Shown piece after piece: positions 33,482 through 42,504 of a DNA stretch of 64,000 bases. How positions within the stretch are numbered: position 1 is the first letter of the stretch; each line of letters starts with the position of its first letter. Origin of the DNA: CAYUMU01 sp964445985 (lineage in GTDB: Bacteria > Planctomycetota > Planctomycetia > Pirellulales > S012-138); NCBI GenBank assembly GCA_964445985.1, contig CAYUMU010000001.1, positions 186,001-250,000 of the forward strand, in the 5' to 3' direction. The position numbers and the translations under genes are program-made. The notes below the pieces were generated by a model, which was given only the letters and a program-made list of their open reading frames with translations, was not told the DNA's origin and did not search any database.

Positions 33482-34948
33482 ATGTCGTCTCGGTTATTAC
33501 CACCCGGTTTGCGTTTGCCGATTCTGGCGTGTTTGTTAGCCACGGGCGTGGCCCTGGCCCTGCCTGGCCTGGGGGGAGTGAGCCATGCTCAACAACCCGC
33601 CGCCAGCCGCACCTGGAGCGATGCCTCGGGCACCTACACGGTGGAAGCCAGCATGCTGGGAGTCAACGCGGGCAAAGTCAGCCTGCTGCGGGCCGATGGT
33701 CGGCGGGTCGATGTGCCGCTCGACAAGCTGAGCCCTGCCGATCAGCAATATGTGCAAACCATGCTGGCCGCCGCCGCGCCGGCGGGCGGCGGCAAACCAT
33801 TGCCGTTTGATACCTCGCTGGTATCTTCCGACTTTGCCGGGGCGATGATCATTCAGCCGCAGCGGTTGCTGCAATCGCCCACCTTTCAGGCCTTGAGCAA
33901 ACTTAGCCCGGCGCCGCCGCAAACCACCATGGCTGGCGTGGATGTCTCCAAGCTGGAATGGTTGGTGGTGCTGTTTGCTCCCTCGGCCGAAGAAGCGGTT
34001 GCCGCGGAGGCCAGCCCCTTCGGACCCGAGGTAGGCCCCATGCCTGCCAAGAAACAGGAAAACGTGGCGGTGATTGCCGTGAGCGCTCAACCCTTCGACC
34101 GCAACGCCATGCTGGCTTCGCCCGAATTGGCTGGAGTGGAAGAGGGGATGATGGGAGACAAGGTCCATTGGAAAGCGGCCGCGGACAGCGCCGATCCAAT
34201 GGACGTGGTGTTCCTCAGCGATCGCGTCGCCCTGGCGGCGCCCAGCGCCATGATGCCCAAGGTGATCCAGGCCCAAGGTTCGGGCAAGCAATTGATCGGC
34301 ATCATGGGTCAGTTGGATTTGAATCATGACATTGCCATCGCCTTCATTTCGCCCGACAAGACCACCGAAGCTCCGATGGGCGGCGGCGGTGATCCGTTTT
34401 CGCAAGCAGCCCAAGGGATCGAAACCGCCGTGGTTTACGTCGATTTGGGCGCGGCTCCCAAAATTTCGGCATCGCTGACGGCCGCGGACGAGCAAACCGC
34501 GGCAAAGACAAAAGAGGGCCTGGATGGAGCGATGGGATTTGTCAACTTGACCGTTACCCAAGTATTGTTCGAACAATGGAAGCAACTGCCGGTCGACGCC
34601 ACTCCGCTCGCTTCGCTGGTTACCGAAACCTTGGGCTCTTTCAAAACATCGGTACAGGCCACCACCTTAAACGTCAGCATTGCCACGCCGGCCGATTTCG
34701 TGGAACGTGCGAGCAAGTGCGGACCGATCATTCAGGCGGCAATCATGCAGCAATTGCAACTCATGCAGGGACCGCCGGGCGGCGCCGAGCCAAGCCCCTT
34801 TGGACCTGAGGGCGGAGCGGAACCCAATCCCTTCGGTCCCGGCGGCGCGACACCTCCTCCGGGAGCCGGTGAGAATAACCCCTTCGGCCCTGGTGGCGCT
34901 CAACCCGCCCCCACGCAGCCCGACCCGACCCCGAATAGTCCCTTCTAA
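33482..34948 (+). CDS. Exported SHD1-domain protein with NPFGP repeats
   Basis: 488 residues. A Sec signal (LRLPILACLLATGVALALPG) is followed by an SHD1 (SLA1 homology 1) domain at about residues 43-90: RTWSDASGTYTVEASML then GKVSLLRADGRRVDVPLDKLS and DQQYV. SHD1 domains are common in exported planctomycete proteins and may be carbohydrate or protein binding. The long middle part (about 110-430) has no recognised domain, and the tail contains short repeats built around (N/S)PFGP(G/E)G. Function unknown. AAGGG lies just before the ATG, and a strong terminator follows the gene. Confidence 0.8.
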   Translation: MSSRLLPPGLRLPILACLLATGVALALPGLGGVSHAQQPAASRTWSDASGTYTVEASMLGVNAGKVSLLRADGRRVDVPLDKLSPADQQYVQTMLAAAAPAGGGKPLPFDTSLVSSDFAGAMIIQPQRLLQSPTFQALSKLSPAPPQTTMAGVDVSKLEWLVVLFAPSAEEAVAAEASPFGPEVGPMPAKKQENVAVIAVSAQPFDRNAMLASPELAGVEEGMMGDKVHWKAAADSADPMDVVFLSDRVALAAPSAMMPKVIQAQGSGKQLIGIMGQLDLNHDIAIAFISPDKTTEAPMGGGGDPFSQAAQGIETAVVYVDLGAAPKISASLTAADEQTAAKTKEGLDGAMGFVNLTVTQVLFEQWKQLPVDATPLASLVTETLGSFKTSVQATTLNVSIATPADFVERASKCGPIIQAAIMQQLQLMQGPPGGAEPSPFGPEGGAEPNPFGPGGATPPPGAGENNPFGPGGAQPAPTQPDPTPNSPF

Positions 34949-34987
34949 TTAAATAACTGCCTGCGATTGGTCGCGGGAGAAGCAAGG

Positions 34988-35029
34988 CAGCCCTGGCTTG
35001 GACCACCCCCCGAGCCAGGGCTGTTTTTT
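34988..35029 (+). terminator. Intrinsic terminator
   Basis: CAGCCCTGGCT (34988-34998) pairs with AGCCAGGGCTG (35013-35023), followed at once by six T. A textbook Rho-independent terminator for the SHD1-protein gene. Confidence 0.93.
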
Positions 35030-35075
35030 ATGCGCGTTATCGAGGATGCCTGTCCTACGCGACTTCGAGGTCTGC

Positions 35076-35852
35076 TTACAGCTCAAACTGCCGGGCAAAC
35101 ATACTTTTGCCATGCTCGATACCGCGGCGGAAGGATTGAATGTCGCTTCCCAAGTGGACCATCTTGCAGCCGAGATCGGTCACACGGTTAGCGAATTCCG
35201 GCGTGGCGCAAACGGTGCCCCACTGTTTGCCGGCCTTCTTGCAGGCGGCGGCGACGTGGGCGTAGGCGTCCCAGAGTTTTTGATTCTGATACTGGCCCAG
35301 GATGCCCAGGGCTTGGGAGAGATCGGCCGGACCCACGAACAGCAAGTCCACGCCATCAATCGCCGCGATCTGGTCGGCCTGTTCGAGCGAGCCCAGCGTT
35401 TCAATCTGGATGGCGACCAAGTTGTCGCGGTTGGCATCTTCGGCAAATTGGACCGGCGTTTTCCAGGTGTAATCGGCATCGCGTCCGCTGGCGTTGAGGC
35501 CGCGGCTGCCGCGGGGGGCGAACTTGGCCCATTGCACGAACTGCTCGGCGTGGTCGGCATTGTCGATCCGCGCGGCCATCACGCCGCCGGCGCCCGCTTC
35601 CAGGGCCTGGGTAACGGCGGAATAGCCGGTGGGGGCCAGGCGGACAATATTGTCGAACTGATTCGCCCGACCCGCGATGGCCAGATTTTGGATTTGCTCG
35701 TAGGTCAGGCCGCCGTGTTCCTGGTCGAGCCAGAAACCATCGAAGCCGCCGGCCGCCCCGAATAGTTCCACGATGACCGGGCTGGCGATTCGCCCGATCG
35801 CAAAGATTCGAACCGTTTTGCCTTCCGCCAGTTTGCTCTTGAAGCTGCTCAT
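35076..35852 (-). CDS. HpcH/HpaI family aldolase
   Basis: 258 residues of the HpcH/HpaI class II aldolase fold: FDGFWLDQEHGGLTYEQ (His/Asp region), GAGGVMAARIDNADHAEQFV, APRGSRGLNASGRD (substrate Arg-Gly), and AIQIETLGSLEQAD with the metal-binding Glu, then DLLFVGPADLSQALG with the metal-binding Asp. Such enzymes cleave 2-keto-3-deoxy sugar acids or hydroxy-keto acids to pyruvate and an aldehyde. The substrate is not evident. The open frame starts at a TTG, but ATG at 35852 has GGGGA about eight bases upstream. No sugar-acid genes are adjacent. Confidence 0.88.
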   Translation of the reverse strand: MSSFKSKLAEGKTVRIFAIGRIASPVIVELFGAAGGFDGFWLDQEHGGLTYEQIQNLAIAGRANQFDNIVRLAPTGYSAVTQALEAGAGGVMAARIDNADHAEQFVQWAKFAPRGSRGLNASGRDADYTWKTPVQFAEDANRDNLVAIQIETLGSLEQADQIAAIDGVDLLFVGPADLSQALGILGQYQNQKLWDAYAHVAAACKKAGKQWGTVCATPEFANRVTDLGCKMVHLGSDIQSFRRGIEHGKSMFARQFEL

Positions 35853-35973
35853 CAAAGTCCCCGGTCGCGCGTTGGAGTAGAGAATCTCCGCACGATAGCG
35901 CTCGCCGCCGGGGAATGCAAATCGTTTCGCGGCTGGAGATCGCCAATGACGTACTTAGCAAACACCAAGGGAC

Positions 35974-37362
35974 TTACTGCAACCGCGGGTTAAGCACGTC
36001 CACCCGTTGGGCGACCACGTGCGGGCTCTTCAGTTCCGTTGAATAGCCGCGCGAGCCCACGATGCCAATGTAGCGACCTTCGTAGGCGCGAAGGTTCACG
36101 CCGGGCGCCGCGGTGACATAGGAGCGAACCCGATTTTCGCCATCGAGCAACGCGTACTGCGGCGCGCCGATTCGCTTGGAATAGACGGGCACCAGGCGCC
36201 CTTCGCCATCGAAGCGGCTATCGACCAATTCCACCGAGGCGGCCGAATCCGCGGCAGCGGTCGCCGCGACCGTGGTGCTCGTCGGAACGCCGAGCTCGCC
36301 CACCGGCTCCCTGCTCGCCAGCGAACCACGAGGGCTAACCTCCGGCCGCCGCAGGTCTTGTTGCTGTTGCTGAATCGTGGCCAGAAGCTGGTCGTCGGCG
36401 CGGCGAATCTGCCGGCCCAGGGCGGCGAAGCGGCGGATGCGTTCAATCAGTTCTTCGGCCCGCTGTCTCTCCCGTTCGCTGCGCGTCGTATCGGCAATCG
36501 TTACAGCCCGATCGAGCAGGCTGTCGAGAACCTGCGAATTGTTTTCTTCGCAAACCGCGAAAGACAGATCGGCTTCGACCTTTTCGAGTTCCAGCCACTG
36601 CGAAGTGGCCGCGACAGAGGGCGAAGGTTCGTCGCTCTCGCCACGAGCTGCTCGCGAGCCGCGCGGCGTGGCCGGAAGGCGGGGTTCCGCGGGTTCAAGA
36701 TCTTCGTCGCGTGAGCGTCGCGATTCGTAGGAAACGGCCCGAGTTGTCGTCGGTCGGGTGTCGGCAAAATCTTCGGCAGGTCGCTTCAAATCGTGGTCGC
36801 GATGTTCGATGACCACGCCACGAGGCCGGATCGGCGACTGCGAAGGTTCGTCGGCAAAGTCGCTGCGATCCTGGGGCTCGTCGTCGGTGCGGCTGAGATA
36901 CCGGCCGTAGATCCAGCGGAATTCACCGGCCGGGGGCGAGACTCGATACCAGGCTTCGGTTTCGGTGGCGCTGGCGTCGAGGATTTCCAGCTTCTCGCCT
37001 TTGCGAAGCTTCACTTGCCACACATCGCGGGCCGCGCTGAGGGTGCTGCCCACGCGGGCCACGATGCCGTCGGTGGTAACTTCCAGCAAGCCGCCGCCAA
37101 TTTCTTTAACGTGGCGGGCCGAGATGTAGCTGTGACTATCTCCAGGCGGACGCACGGCATACCATCCGCCGGGATCATGGCGATAGACTTCGATGACCTC
37201 GCCTTGCTTGAGCTTTTCGGTGGCGTAGTAGTCCTGCCCTGGCCCGCTGCGAACGTAAACGTCGTCGGCGTTCACCGTGGCCTGGTAAGGAAATTCGGCT
37301 GCCTGGAGCCCAAGGCAGGGCAGCAACAGGAACGAGGTCGCGATGGCCGCGCGCAGTCGCAT
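35974..37362 (-). CDS. Exported SH3-domain protein
   Basis: 462 residues. A signal peptide (MRLRAAIATSFLLLPCLGLQA) is followed by two bacterial SH3-like domains (about 22-90: ADDVYVRSGPGQDYYATEKL, KQGEVIEVYRHDPGGWYAVRPP; about 92-160: IVARVGSTLSAARDVWQVKLRKGEKLEIL), a charged low-complexity linker (160-260), an alpha-helical region (265-340) and a C-terminal SH3-like segment (LDGENRVRSYVTAAPGVNLRAYEGRYIGIVG). SH3b domains often bind peptidoglycan, so an envelope role is likely. No enzymatic domain is visible. Confidence 0.78.
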   Translation of the reverse strand: MRLRAAIATSFLLLPCLGLQAAEFPYQATVNADDVYVRSGPGQDYYATEKLKQGEVIEVYRHDPGGWYAVRPPGDSHSYISARHVKEIGGGLLEVTTDGIVARVGSTLSAARDVWQVKLRKGEKLEILDASATETEAWYRVSPPAGEFRWIYGRYLSRTDDEPQDRSDFADEPSQSPIRPRGVVIEHRDHDLKRPAEDFADTRPTTTRAVSYESRRSRDEDLEPAEPRLPATPRGSRAARGESDEPSPSVAATSQWLELEKVEADLSFAVCEENNSQVLDSLLDRAVTIADTTRSERERQRAEELIERIRRFAALGRQIRRADDQLLATIQQQQQDLRRPEVSPRGSLASREPVGELGVPTSTTVAATAAADSAASVELVDSRFDGEGRLVPVYSKRIGAPQYALLDGENRVRSYVTAAPGVNLRAYEGRYIGIVGSRGYSTELKSPHVVAQRVDVLNPRLQ

Positions 37363-37577
37363 CCGCGTTCTCCCAACGTGAGGAATAGGTCAATTCAGGG
37401 AAGCTTCGGTAGAGAAGCAGGGAGGCGGCTTTTATCGTAAAGACGTTGCCGGTTCAAGATCGATTGAGCCGCCACCCATGCAGCGGGCGCTGGGCGAACC
37501 GCTTCGCCCCCCCCTCGGTCAGGCTTGGGCGATAGCACAGGCTGCATGCTCAAGGGAAGCATGCTTACCCGGGAGGG

Positions 37578-38354
37578 CTAAACTTCGGCCGGTTGGGTCT
37601 TCCACACCCGGCCACCCATTTCCACCGGGTAGTCTTTGTAGCCAGCCAAGGCGGCAATTTCGCGCAAGAAACGGAGCGTGAGTTGCTCCAGCACTTCCTT
37701 GTCGGAATCGCGATCAAAGTAAGCCGTAAGGTCGATGGGCTGGCCGATTTTCACGCGCACCTGGGCACGCATGAAGAGACTGCTGTAATAGGTGCCAGCG
37801 TACGGCGCGCCGTGAATGTAGCAGGGAATGACGGGCACCTTGGCTTTGAGGGCCACCATGGCGGCGCCCGGCCGCCCGGGCAGAAGCAGATTTTCGGTCT
37901 GATTGATGCGGCCTTCGATAAACATGCCCACAATGCCGCCCTCGGCGGCCCGGCGGATGGCGGTCTTGGTGCTTTTGGTATCGACGCCGCCCCGATTGAC
38001 GGGAATGACTTCCATGGTTCGAAAAAACCAGGCCAGCAGCGGAAACTCCACATACTCGCGGGCCACCATCCAATAGGTCATGCGACGCGTGGCGGGCACA
38101 ATGTAAGCGGGATCGACGCCAGCCCGATGGTTGCACACCAGAATGGCCCCCTGGCCCGGCGGCAGGTCAATGCGGCCGCGAATGCGCAGGTTCCACACAA
38201 ACTGGGTCATCGACCGGTTGTATTGAAACAACAGGTATTGCGCGAGGGTGTAACCGGTGCGCTTCCAGGCAATGGTGATCATGGCCAGCGGCAAGAGCGC
38301 CGTCAGGCCCAGCACGCCATACGCCAGAATGTTGGTTGCGTGGGACGACAGCAT
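37578..38354 (-). CDS. plsC: 1-acyl-sn-glycerol-3-phosphate acyltransferase-like protein
   Basis: 258 residues of the PlsC/LPLAT family. An N-terminal membrane segment (NILAYGVLGLTALLPLAMIT) is followed by the HX4D motif in CNHRAGVDP, a substrate-binding MEVIPVNRGGVD and FIEGRINQTENLLLPGRPGA block and VPVIPCYIHGAPY. It would add the second acyl chain in phosphatidic acid synthesis at the membrane. It ends the pair with the 2-hydroxyacid dehydrogenase gene 21 bases upstream; fabI, also a lipid gene, is the next gene beyond. ATG at 38354. Confidence 0.85.
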   Translation of the reverse strand: MLSSHATNILAYGVLGLTALLPLAMITIAWKRTGYTLAQYLLFQYNRSMTQFVWNLRIRGRIDLPPGQGAILVCNHRAGVDPAYIVPATRRMTYWMVAREYVEFPLLAWFFRTMEVIPVNRGGVDTKSTKTAIRRAAEGGIVGMFIEGRINQTENLLLPGRPGAAMVALKAKVPVIPCYIHGAPYAGTYYSSLFMRAQVRVKIGQPIDLTAYFDRDSDKEVLEQLTLRFLREIAALAGYKDYPVEMGGRVWKTQPAEV

Positions 38355-38375
38355 GCAGGCACTCAGCTTACTTCG

Positions 38376-39362
38376 TTAGCCCACCGGCCAGGGCAAGGGT
38401 TCACCGGCCAGCCCGGCTAGCAAATTGGTGACCGACATTTCCGCCATGCGGTCCCGAGTTTCGGTCGTGGCGCTCCCCAGATGGGGTGTCACAATCACAT
38501 TGGGCATGTTCAACAGGGGATGATTGCGCGGCAGGGGCTCGGGATCGGTGACATCCAGGGCCGCGGCGGCAATTTGTTTGGATTCCAGGGCAGCGACCAG
38601 GTCGGCCGTAACCACCACGGGTCCGCGGGCGATGTTGATCAGCGTGGCCGTGGGTTTCATTTGGGCGAACGCTCCGCTATTCATAATACCTTGCGATTGG
38701 GCCGTGAGCGGCAGCGAGAGCAGCAGAAAATCGCTCTGCCGCAGCAGTTCCGCAAAGCTAACATATTCGGCCGGCGTGTGCGGCGGAAGCTCGGCGAGCG
38801 GCCGGCGGTTGTGATACAGCACCCGCATCGAAAACGCGGCGCCGCGGCGGGCCACTTCGCGGCCCATCCCCAAAATGCCCAGCGTGGCGTGATGCACCTC
38901 GCGCCCGAGCATGTAGCCGGGATCGTAGACAGTGAATTGGGGACCGCGGGCGTATTGGTCGCCCTCGGTCACACGGCGAGCCGAAGCCAGCAGCAAGGCC
39001 AGGCCCATATCGGCGGTGGCGCCGTCGAGAATGCCCGGCGTGTTGCCCACGGGCAGGCCCCGCTCGGCGGCCGCCGCCAGCACAATGTGGTCCACCCCCA
39101 CCCCGTAGTTGCTGATCACCTTCAGATTGGGAAGCAAATCGAGCAGCGAACCATCGACGGCCGGATGTCCGTAGGTGTACAGCCCGGCGACTTCTTCCAG
39201 CGATGATCGTTCCGAGAGCGCGCTCCAGGGGAGCACGTTCACCTTGCCAGCCAGGCGCTCCAAAATATTGGGCGCGAGCGGACCATCGGCCACCACCACG
39301 GGCAGCGGAGCTGACGTGGACTGGGCACCGGGCGCGGAAGCAGCGGCAGGGTGTTCGGGCAT
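38376..39362 (-). CDS. D-isomer-specific 2-hydroxyacid dehydrogenase
   Basis: 328 residues. NAD-binding motif LGILGMGREVARRGAAF, then the catalytic Arg in NIARGPVVV, Glu in DVTDPEPLPRNHP and His in TPHLGSAT. These three residues form the active site of the glyoxylate/hydroxypyruvate reductase and phosphoglycerate dehydrogenase group. The lack of a C-terminal ACT domain and the size fit a reductase of glyoxylate or a related acid rather than SerA. It is the first gene of a pair with plsC. ATG at 39362. Confidence 0.87.
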   Translation of the reverse strand: MPEHPAAASAPGAQSTSAPLPVVVADGPLAPNILERLAGKVNVLPWSALSERSSLEEVAGLYTYGHPAVDGSLLDLLPNLKVISNYGVGVDHIVLAAAAERGLPVGNTPGILDGATADMGLALLLASARRVTEGDQYARGPQFTVYDPGYMLGREVHHATLGILGMGREVARRGAAFSMRVLYHNRRPLAELPPHTPAEYVSFAELLRQSDFLLLSLPLTAQSQGIMNSGAFAQMKPTATLINIARGPVVVTADLVAALESKQIAAAALDVTDPEPLPRNHPLLNMPNVIVTPHLGSATTETRDRMAEMSVTNLLAGLAGEPLPWPVG

Positions 39363-39477
39363 CGCAACTGGCAGTTAGCGGCGGTTGGTTGGACGAAAGA
39401 CTTGGGGGGGCTGATCTGTCCGCGCAGGCCACGATCTGTTGGTGCCTGGCCAGCGCCGATTCCATATCAAGGTTGTT

Positions 39478-39524
39478 ATCCGCCGCCTTCTGGATTCCCG
39501 CATGCGCGGGAATGACGGTATCGG
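39478..39524. repeat. 47-bp hairpin repeat, copy 1
   Basis: 41 of 47 bases match 58544-58590. The core TTCCCGC (39495-39501) pairs with GCGGGAA (39506-39512) around ATGC. It resembles the TGGATTCCCG..CGGGAATGACG palindromes scattered through many bacterial genomes. It lies between fabI and the 2-hydroxyacid dehydrogenase gene. Confidence 0.85.
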
Positions 39525-39536
39525 CGGCCCGCTGGT

Positions 39537-40391
39537 TTAGGCGTCGGCCGTTTGGTTTTCGATCTCGTCCTTGTACTTTTCGAGCATGCGGCCGGGGGAG
39601 CCCATCATGTTGTAGCCGCCGTCGACGTGCATGATCTCGCCCGTGATGCCGCTGGACATTTCGGAAAGCAAGAACATGCCGATGCGGCCCACTTCTTCGT
39701 GGGTGACGTTGCGTTGAATCGGCGAGATGGACTCGTACAGCTTGAGCATGCCGTCGGGGTCGCCCACGCCCCGCATCGATACGGTTTTGATCGGGCCGGC
39801 GCTGAGGGCGTTCACGCGGATGCCGCGGGGGCCGAGGTCGTAGGCCAGGTATTTCACCGTGGAATCGAGGGCCGCTTTGCAAATGCCCATCACGTTGTAG
39901 CCGGGCACGGCTTTCTCGCCGCCAAAGTAGGTGAGGGTGCAGATGGCGCCGTTATCGGCCAGGATGCCTTGGTCGCGGGCTTCGCGAGCCAGGGCCAGCA
40001 GGCTGAAGGCGCTGATTTCCATGGCCAGCTTGAAGCCGGCGCGGCTGGTGGAAATGGTTTCGCGCTTGAGGTCTTCGGGCGGGGCAAAGGCGATCGAGTG
40101 CAGCAAGAAGTCGATCTTGCCGAACTCCTTGGCCGTGGTCGCCATGGCGGCCTGGATGTCTTCGTCTTTGGTCACATCCATGGGAACCAGGAACTTGGCG
40201 CCCGAACGGTCGCTGGTGAGCTTGCTGAGCCGGCCACGGTTTTTCTGGCGTTCGTCGTCGGGCTTGTCGGGCATGTAGGTAAAGCCGCATTCGGCCCCCT
40301 GCTCCATGGCCTGATCGGCAATCGCCCAGGCGATCGACATATTGTTGAACACACCGGTAATCAAACCGCGTTTTCCGTCCATCAATCCCAT
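39537..40391 (-). CDS. fabI: Enoyl-[acyl-carrier-protein] reductase, NADH
   Basis: 284 residues of the FabI type SDR, which performs the last step of each fatty-acid elongation cycle. The characteristic GVFNNMSIAWAIA cofactor loop, HSIAFAP, and the active site Tyr155-x9-Tyr165-x6-Lys172 (TLTYFG...YNVMGICK) are intact; ISAGPI-like LSAGPIKT follows. The C-terminus extends about 20 residues past the usual end (GRMLEKYKDEIENQ). ATG at 40391 has GAGGG about nine bases upstream. plsC, another lipid gene, is two genes downstream. Confidence 0.94.
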   Translation of the reverse strand: MGLMDGKRGLITGVFNNMSIAWAIADQAMEQGAECGFTYMPDKPDDERQKNRGRLSKLTSDRSGAKFLVPMDVTKDEDIQAAMATTAKEFGKIDFLLHSIAFAPPEDLKRETISTSRAGFKLAMEISAFSLLALAREARDQGILADNGAICTLTYFGGEKAVPGYNVMGICKAALDSTVKYLAYDLGPRGIRVNALSAGPIKTVSMRGVGDPDGMLKLYESISPIQRNVTHEEVGRIGMFLLSEMSSGITGEIMHVDGGYNMMGSPGRMLEKYKDEIENQTADA

Positions 40392-40759
40392 CGGTGTATC
40401 CCTCTTTCATTCCGTTAACGAGCGAGCACGTAAACACATGCGTACCATGCGCAAGGCCAGGGTCGCGAGTATTCGCCCCCCTCCAGCCTGCCGCCAAGCC
40501 ACGCCACCCCCCCTGGGTAGCGCCATGTGTGTAGAAGATACGGCACAAGCCGGTCCTTGGCAACGAGCCTATGCTGGCCGCGAAAAAGACGGCGATTTGG
40601 CAGGCGGCTGGCGGACGGCTTTGCTTTCCAGCGTGAAAGCCAGGCAAATATAACGCCGCGGGGGCAGGTGATTTAGAACGCCGGACGCGGTGCGCGCTCG
40701 GAGACGCTGAGCCTGAATGGGCCGCGGTTCCTCGGCCGCTCGACCATGGCATTGGCCAA
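40392..40759. other. Intergenic spacer, no gene recognised
   Basis: 368 bases between fabI and a DUF1501 gene, both on the minus strand. Open frames on both strands overlap each other and neighbouring genes and show no domain. No clear promoter or hairpin was found. Confidence 0.55.
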
Positions 40760-42178
40760 CTACAACAGTTCGCTGATCGGTTCGCCGTGCGGCAGAATGG
40801 GCATCGGCCGGCCGCTGTGGTCGGGGAAGGTGGCTTCGTAATCGACGCCCAAATGATGATAGACCGTGGCCCACAGGTCGTTGGGCGTGAGCAGGCGATC
40901 TTTGGGACGCTCGCCTTTGGAAGTGGTTGAACCGACAACCTGGCCGGTTCGCATACCTCCGCCGGCAACGAGCACCGACATGGCGCCCGGCCAATGGTCG
41001 CGGCCGGGCTGCATTACGCGGGTTCGCGAGCCGTTGGAGTGGCTGATCCGCGGGGTGCGGCCAAACTCGCCCGTGACGACCAGCAACACCTTCTTATCGA
41101 GGCCCCGGTCGTACAAGTCTTCAATCAAGGCCGTGATGGCCCGATCGTAAATGGGGAGCCGCACTTGGGCATCGTCGAACAAATGGCAATTCACCGCGTG
41201 CGAATCCCAGTTGTAAACGCCCTGTTCAAGCGACGGCACGCCCGACTGGTATGGGTTCTCCATAACCATGGTGACAAACGACGAGCCGGCCTCGACCAAC
41301 CGCCGCGCGAGCAAGGCCCGCTGACCCCAGGCGTGGCGGCCATAACGATCGCGGAGCGTATCGGGTTCTTGCGAAAGATCGAAGGCTTCGCGGGCTTTGT
41401 TGTTGGTGAGCAGTTCGATGGCCCGGCGGTTGCAATCGTCCACCGCCGTCATCAGTCCCGAGCCGTCGATCTGGGACTTCAGTTGGTCAAAGCCTTGGAG
41501 CAACCGCACCCGGTCGTCGAGCCGATCGGCCAAACCGGGAGCGAGCCCCAGGTTTTTGACTTCAAACTTGGCGTCGCTGGGGTCGCCCGGCACGTTGAAC
41601 GGCACGTAAGCCGGACCCAGGTAGGCTGCGCCAAAACTATAAGTATCCACGCCGGCCCGACCGGAATTGGTGCCCGAAATGTAATTCGGCAGGCCGGTAT
41701 TTCGCTGCTCGCGAACCTTGGCCACAATCGAGCCCACCATGGGAGCATCGTTGACAAAGCCGGTGGGTTCGGCCGGATCGCGCCCGGTGAGAAAGCGTTT
41801 GTGGCCGCCGCCGTGATCGGCAAAGTTGTGGGCAATCGAACGAATCAAAGTAAAGCGGTCGGCCACCTTGGCGTGCATGGGCAGCAATTCGCAAACATCG
41901 ATGCCGGGCACGTTGGTCGAAATCGGCCGGAACAGCCCCCGATAATCTTCGGGGGCATCGGGCTTCATGTCGTAGGTTTCCATGTGGGGCGGCCCGCCTG
42001 GCAGCCACACAAAGATCACCGAGGTATCCAAGTCGCGGTGACCGCCCGACGCCGCGCCGCTGGCCACGGCCTTCAAACGCATCACGTCGGCCAGGCTCAG
42101 TCCGCTGATTCCCAGCGTTCCCCACTGCAGAAAACTGCGTCGTCGCAGCGGCCCGGCACAAAGTTTGGGGTTAGGCAT
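40760..42178 (-). CDS. DUF1501 exported protein
   Basis: 472 residues. A Tat-type signal lies near the N-terminus (LRRRSFLQWGTLGISGLSLA). The body has the DUF1501 marks: VIFVWLPGGPPHMETYDMKPDAPEDYRG, NFADHGGGHKRFLTGRD, GVYNWDSHAVNCHLF and VVTGEFGRTPRISHSNGSRTRVM. DUF1501 proteins are numerous in planctomycetes and belong to the alkaline phosphatase/sulfatase-like clan; many pair with DUF1549/1553 proteins, but the function is unknown. This one has no such partner adjacent. The open frame starts earlier, at 42238; ATG 42178 has GAGG about seven bases upstream and gives a compact Tat signal. Confidence 0.87.
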   Translation of the reverse strand: MPNPKLCAGPLRRRSFLQWGTLGISGLSLADVMRLKAVASGAASGGHRDLDTSVIFVWLPGGPPHMETYDMKPDAPEDYRGLFRPISTNVPGIDVCELLPMHAKVADRFTLIRSIAHNFADHGGGHKRFLTGRDPAEPTGFVNDAPMVGSIVAKVREQRNTGLPNYISGTNSGRAGVDTYSFGAAYLGPAYVPFNVPGDPSDAKFEVKNLGLAPGLADRLDDRVRLLQGFDQLKSQIDGSGLMTAVDDCNRRAIELLTNNKAREAFDLSQEPDTLRDRYGRHAWGQRALLARRLVEAGSSFVTMVMENPYQSGVPSLEQGVYNWDSHAVNCHLFDDAQVRLPIYDRAITALIEDLYDRGLDKKVLLVVTGEFGRTPRISHSNGSRTRVMQPGRDHWPGAMSVLVAGGGMRTGQVVGSTTSKGERPKDRLLTPNDLWATVYHHLGVDYEATFPDHSGRPMPILPHGEPISELL

Positions 42179-42504
42179 CGACGAACCTCGGCAGGAAAGA
42201 TACTTGGGAAGATCGGCGGGATTCGTCCCACCCCCCAAGGTCTACTCCTAGATCGATCGACCACGGGTGATGGGTTTCATTAATATGGCGAGAAGGCGGG
42301 TGCCAAGTCAATAAGTGGAAACCTTGGCTCTGACTGGAAATAAGCAAATCCGAGGCTCGCCCCGACAACTTGGTGGGCCGTTGTCGGTGTGGTAGGCTGG
42401 GAAGAGCGAGCGTTCTCTGGTGGGGTGGTTTAGCCGTCCTCCCCCACCTGGCAATACCTGTCCGGCTAAGTCTTAACTCAACTGCCGTGCAGCGGGTCGC
42501 GTTT
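42179..42504. other. Divergent promoter region, DUF1501 gene and Ser/Thr kinase gene
   Basis: 326 bases. Parts are AT-rich (around 42277-42345), as expected for promoters, but no pair of boxes stands out. Nothing else is recognised. Confidence 0.5.
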
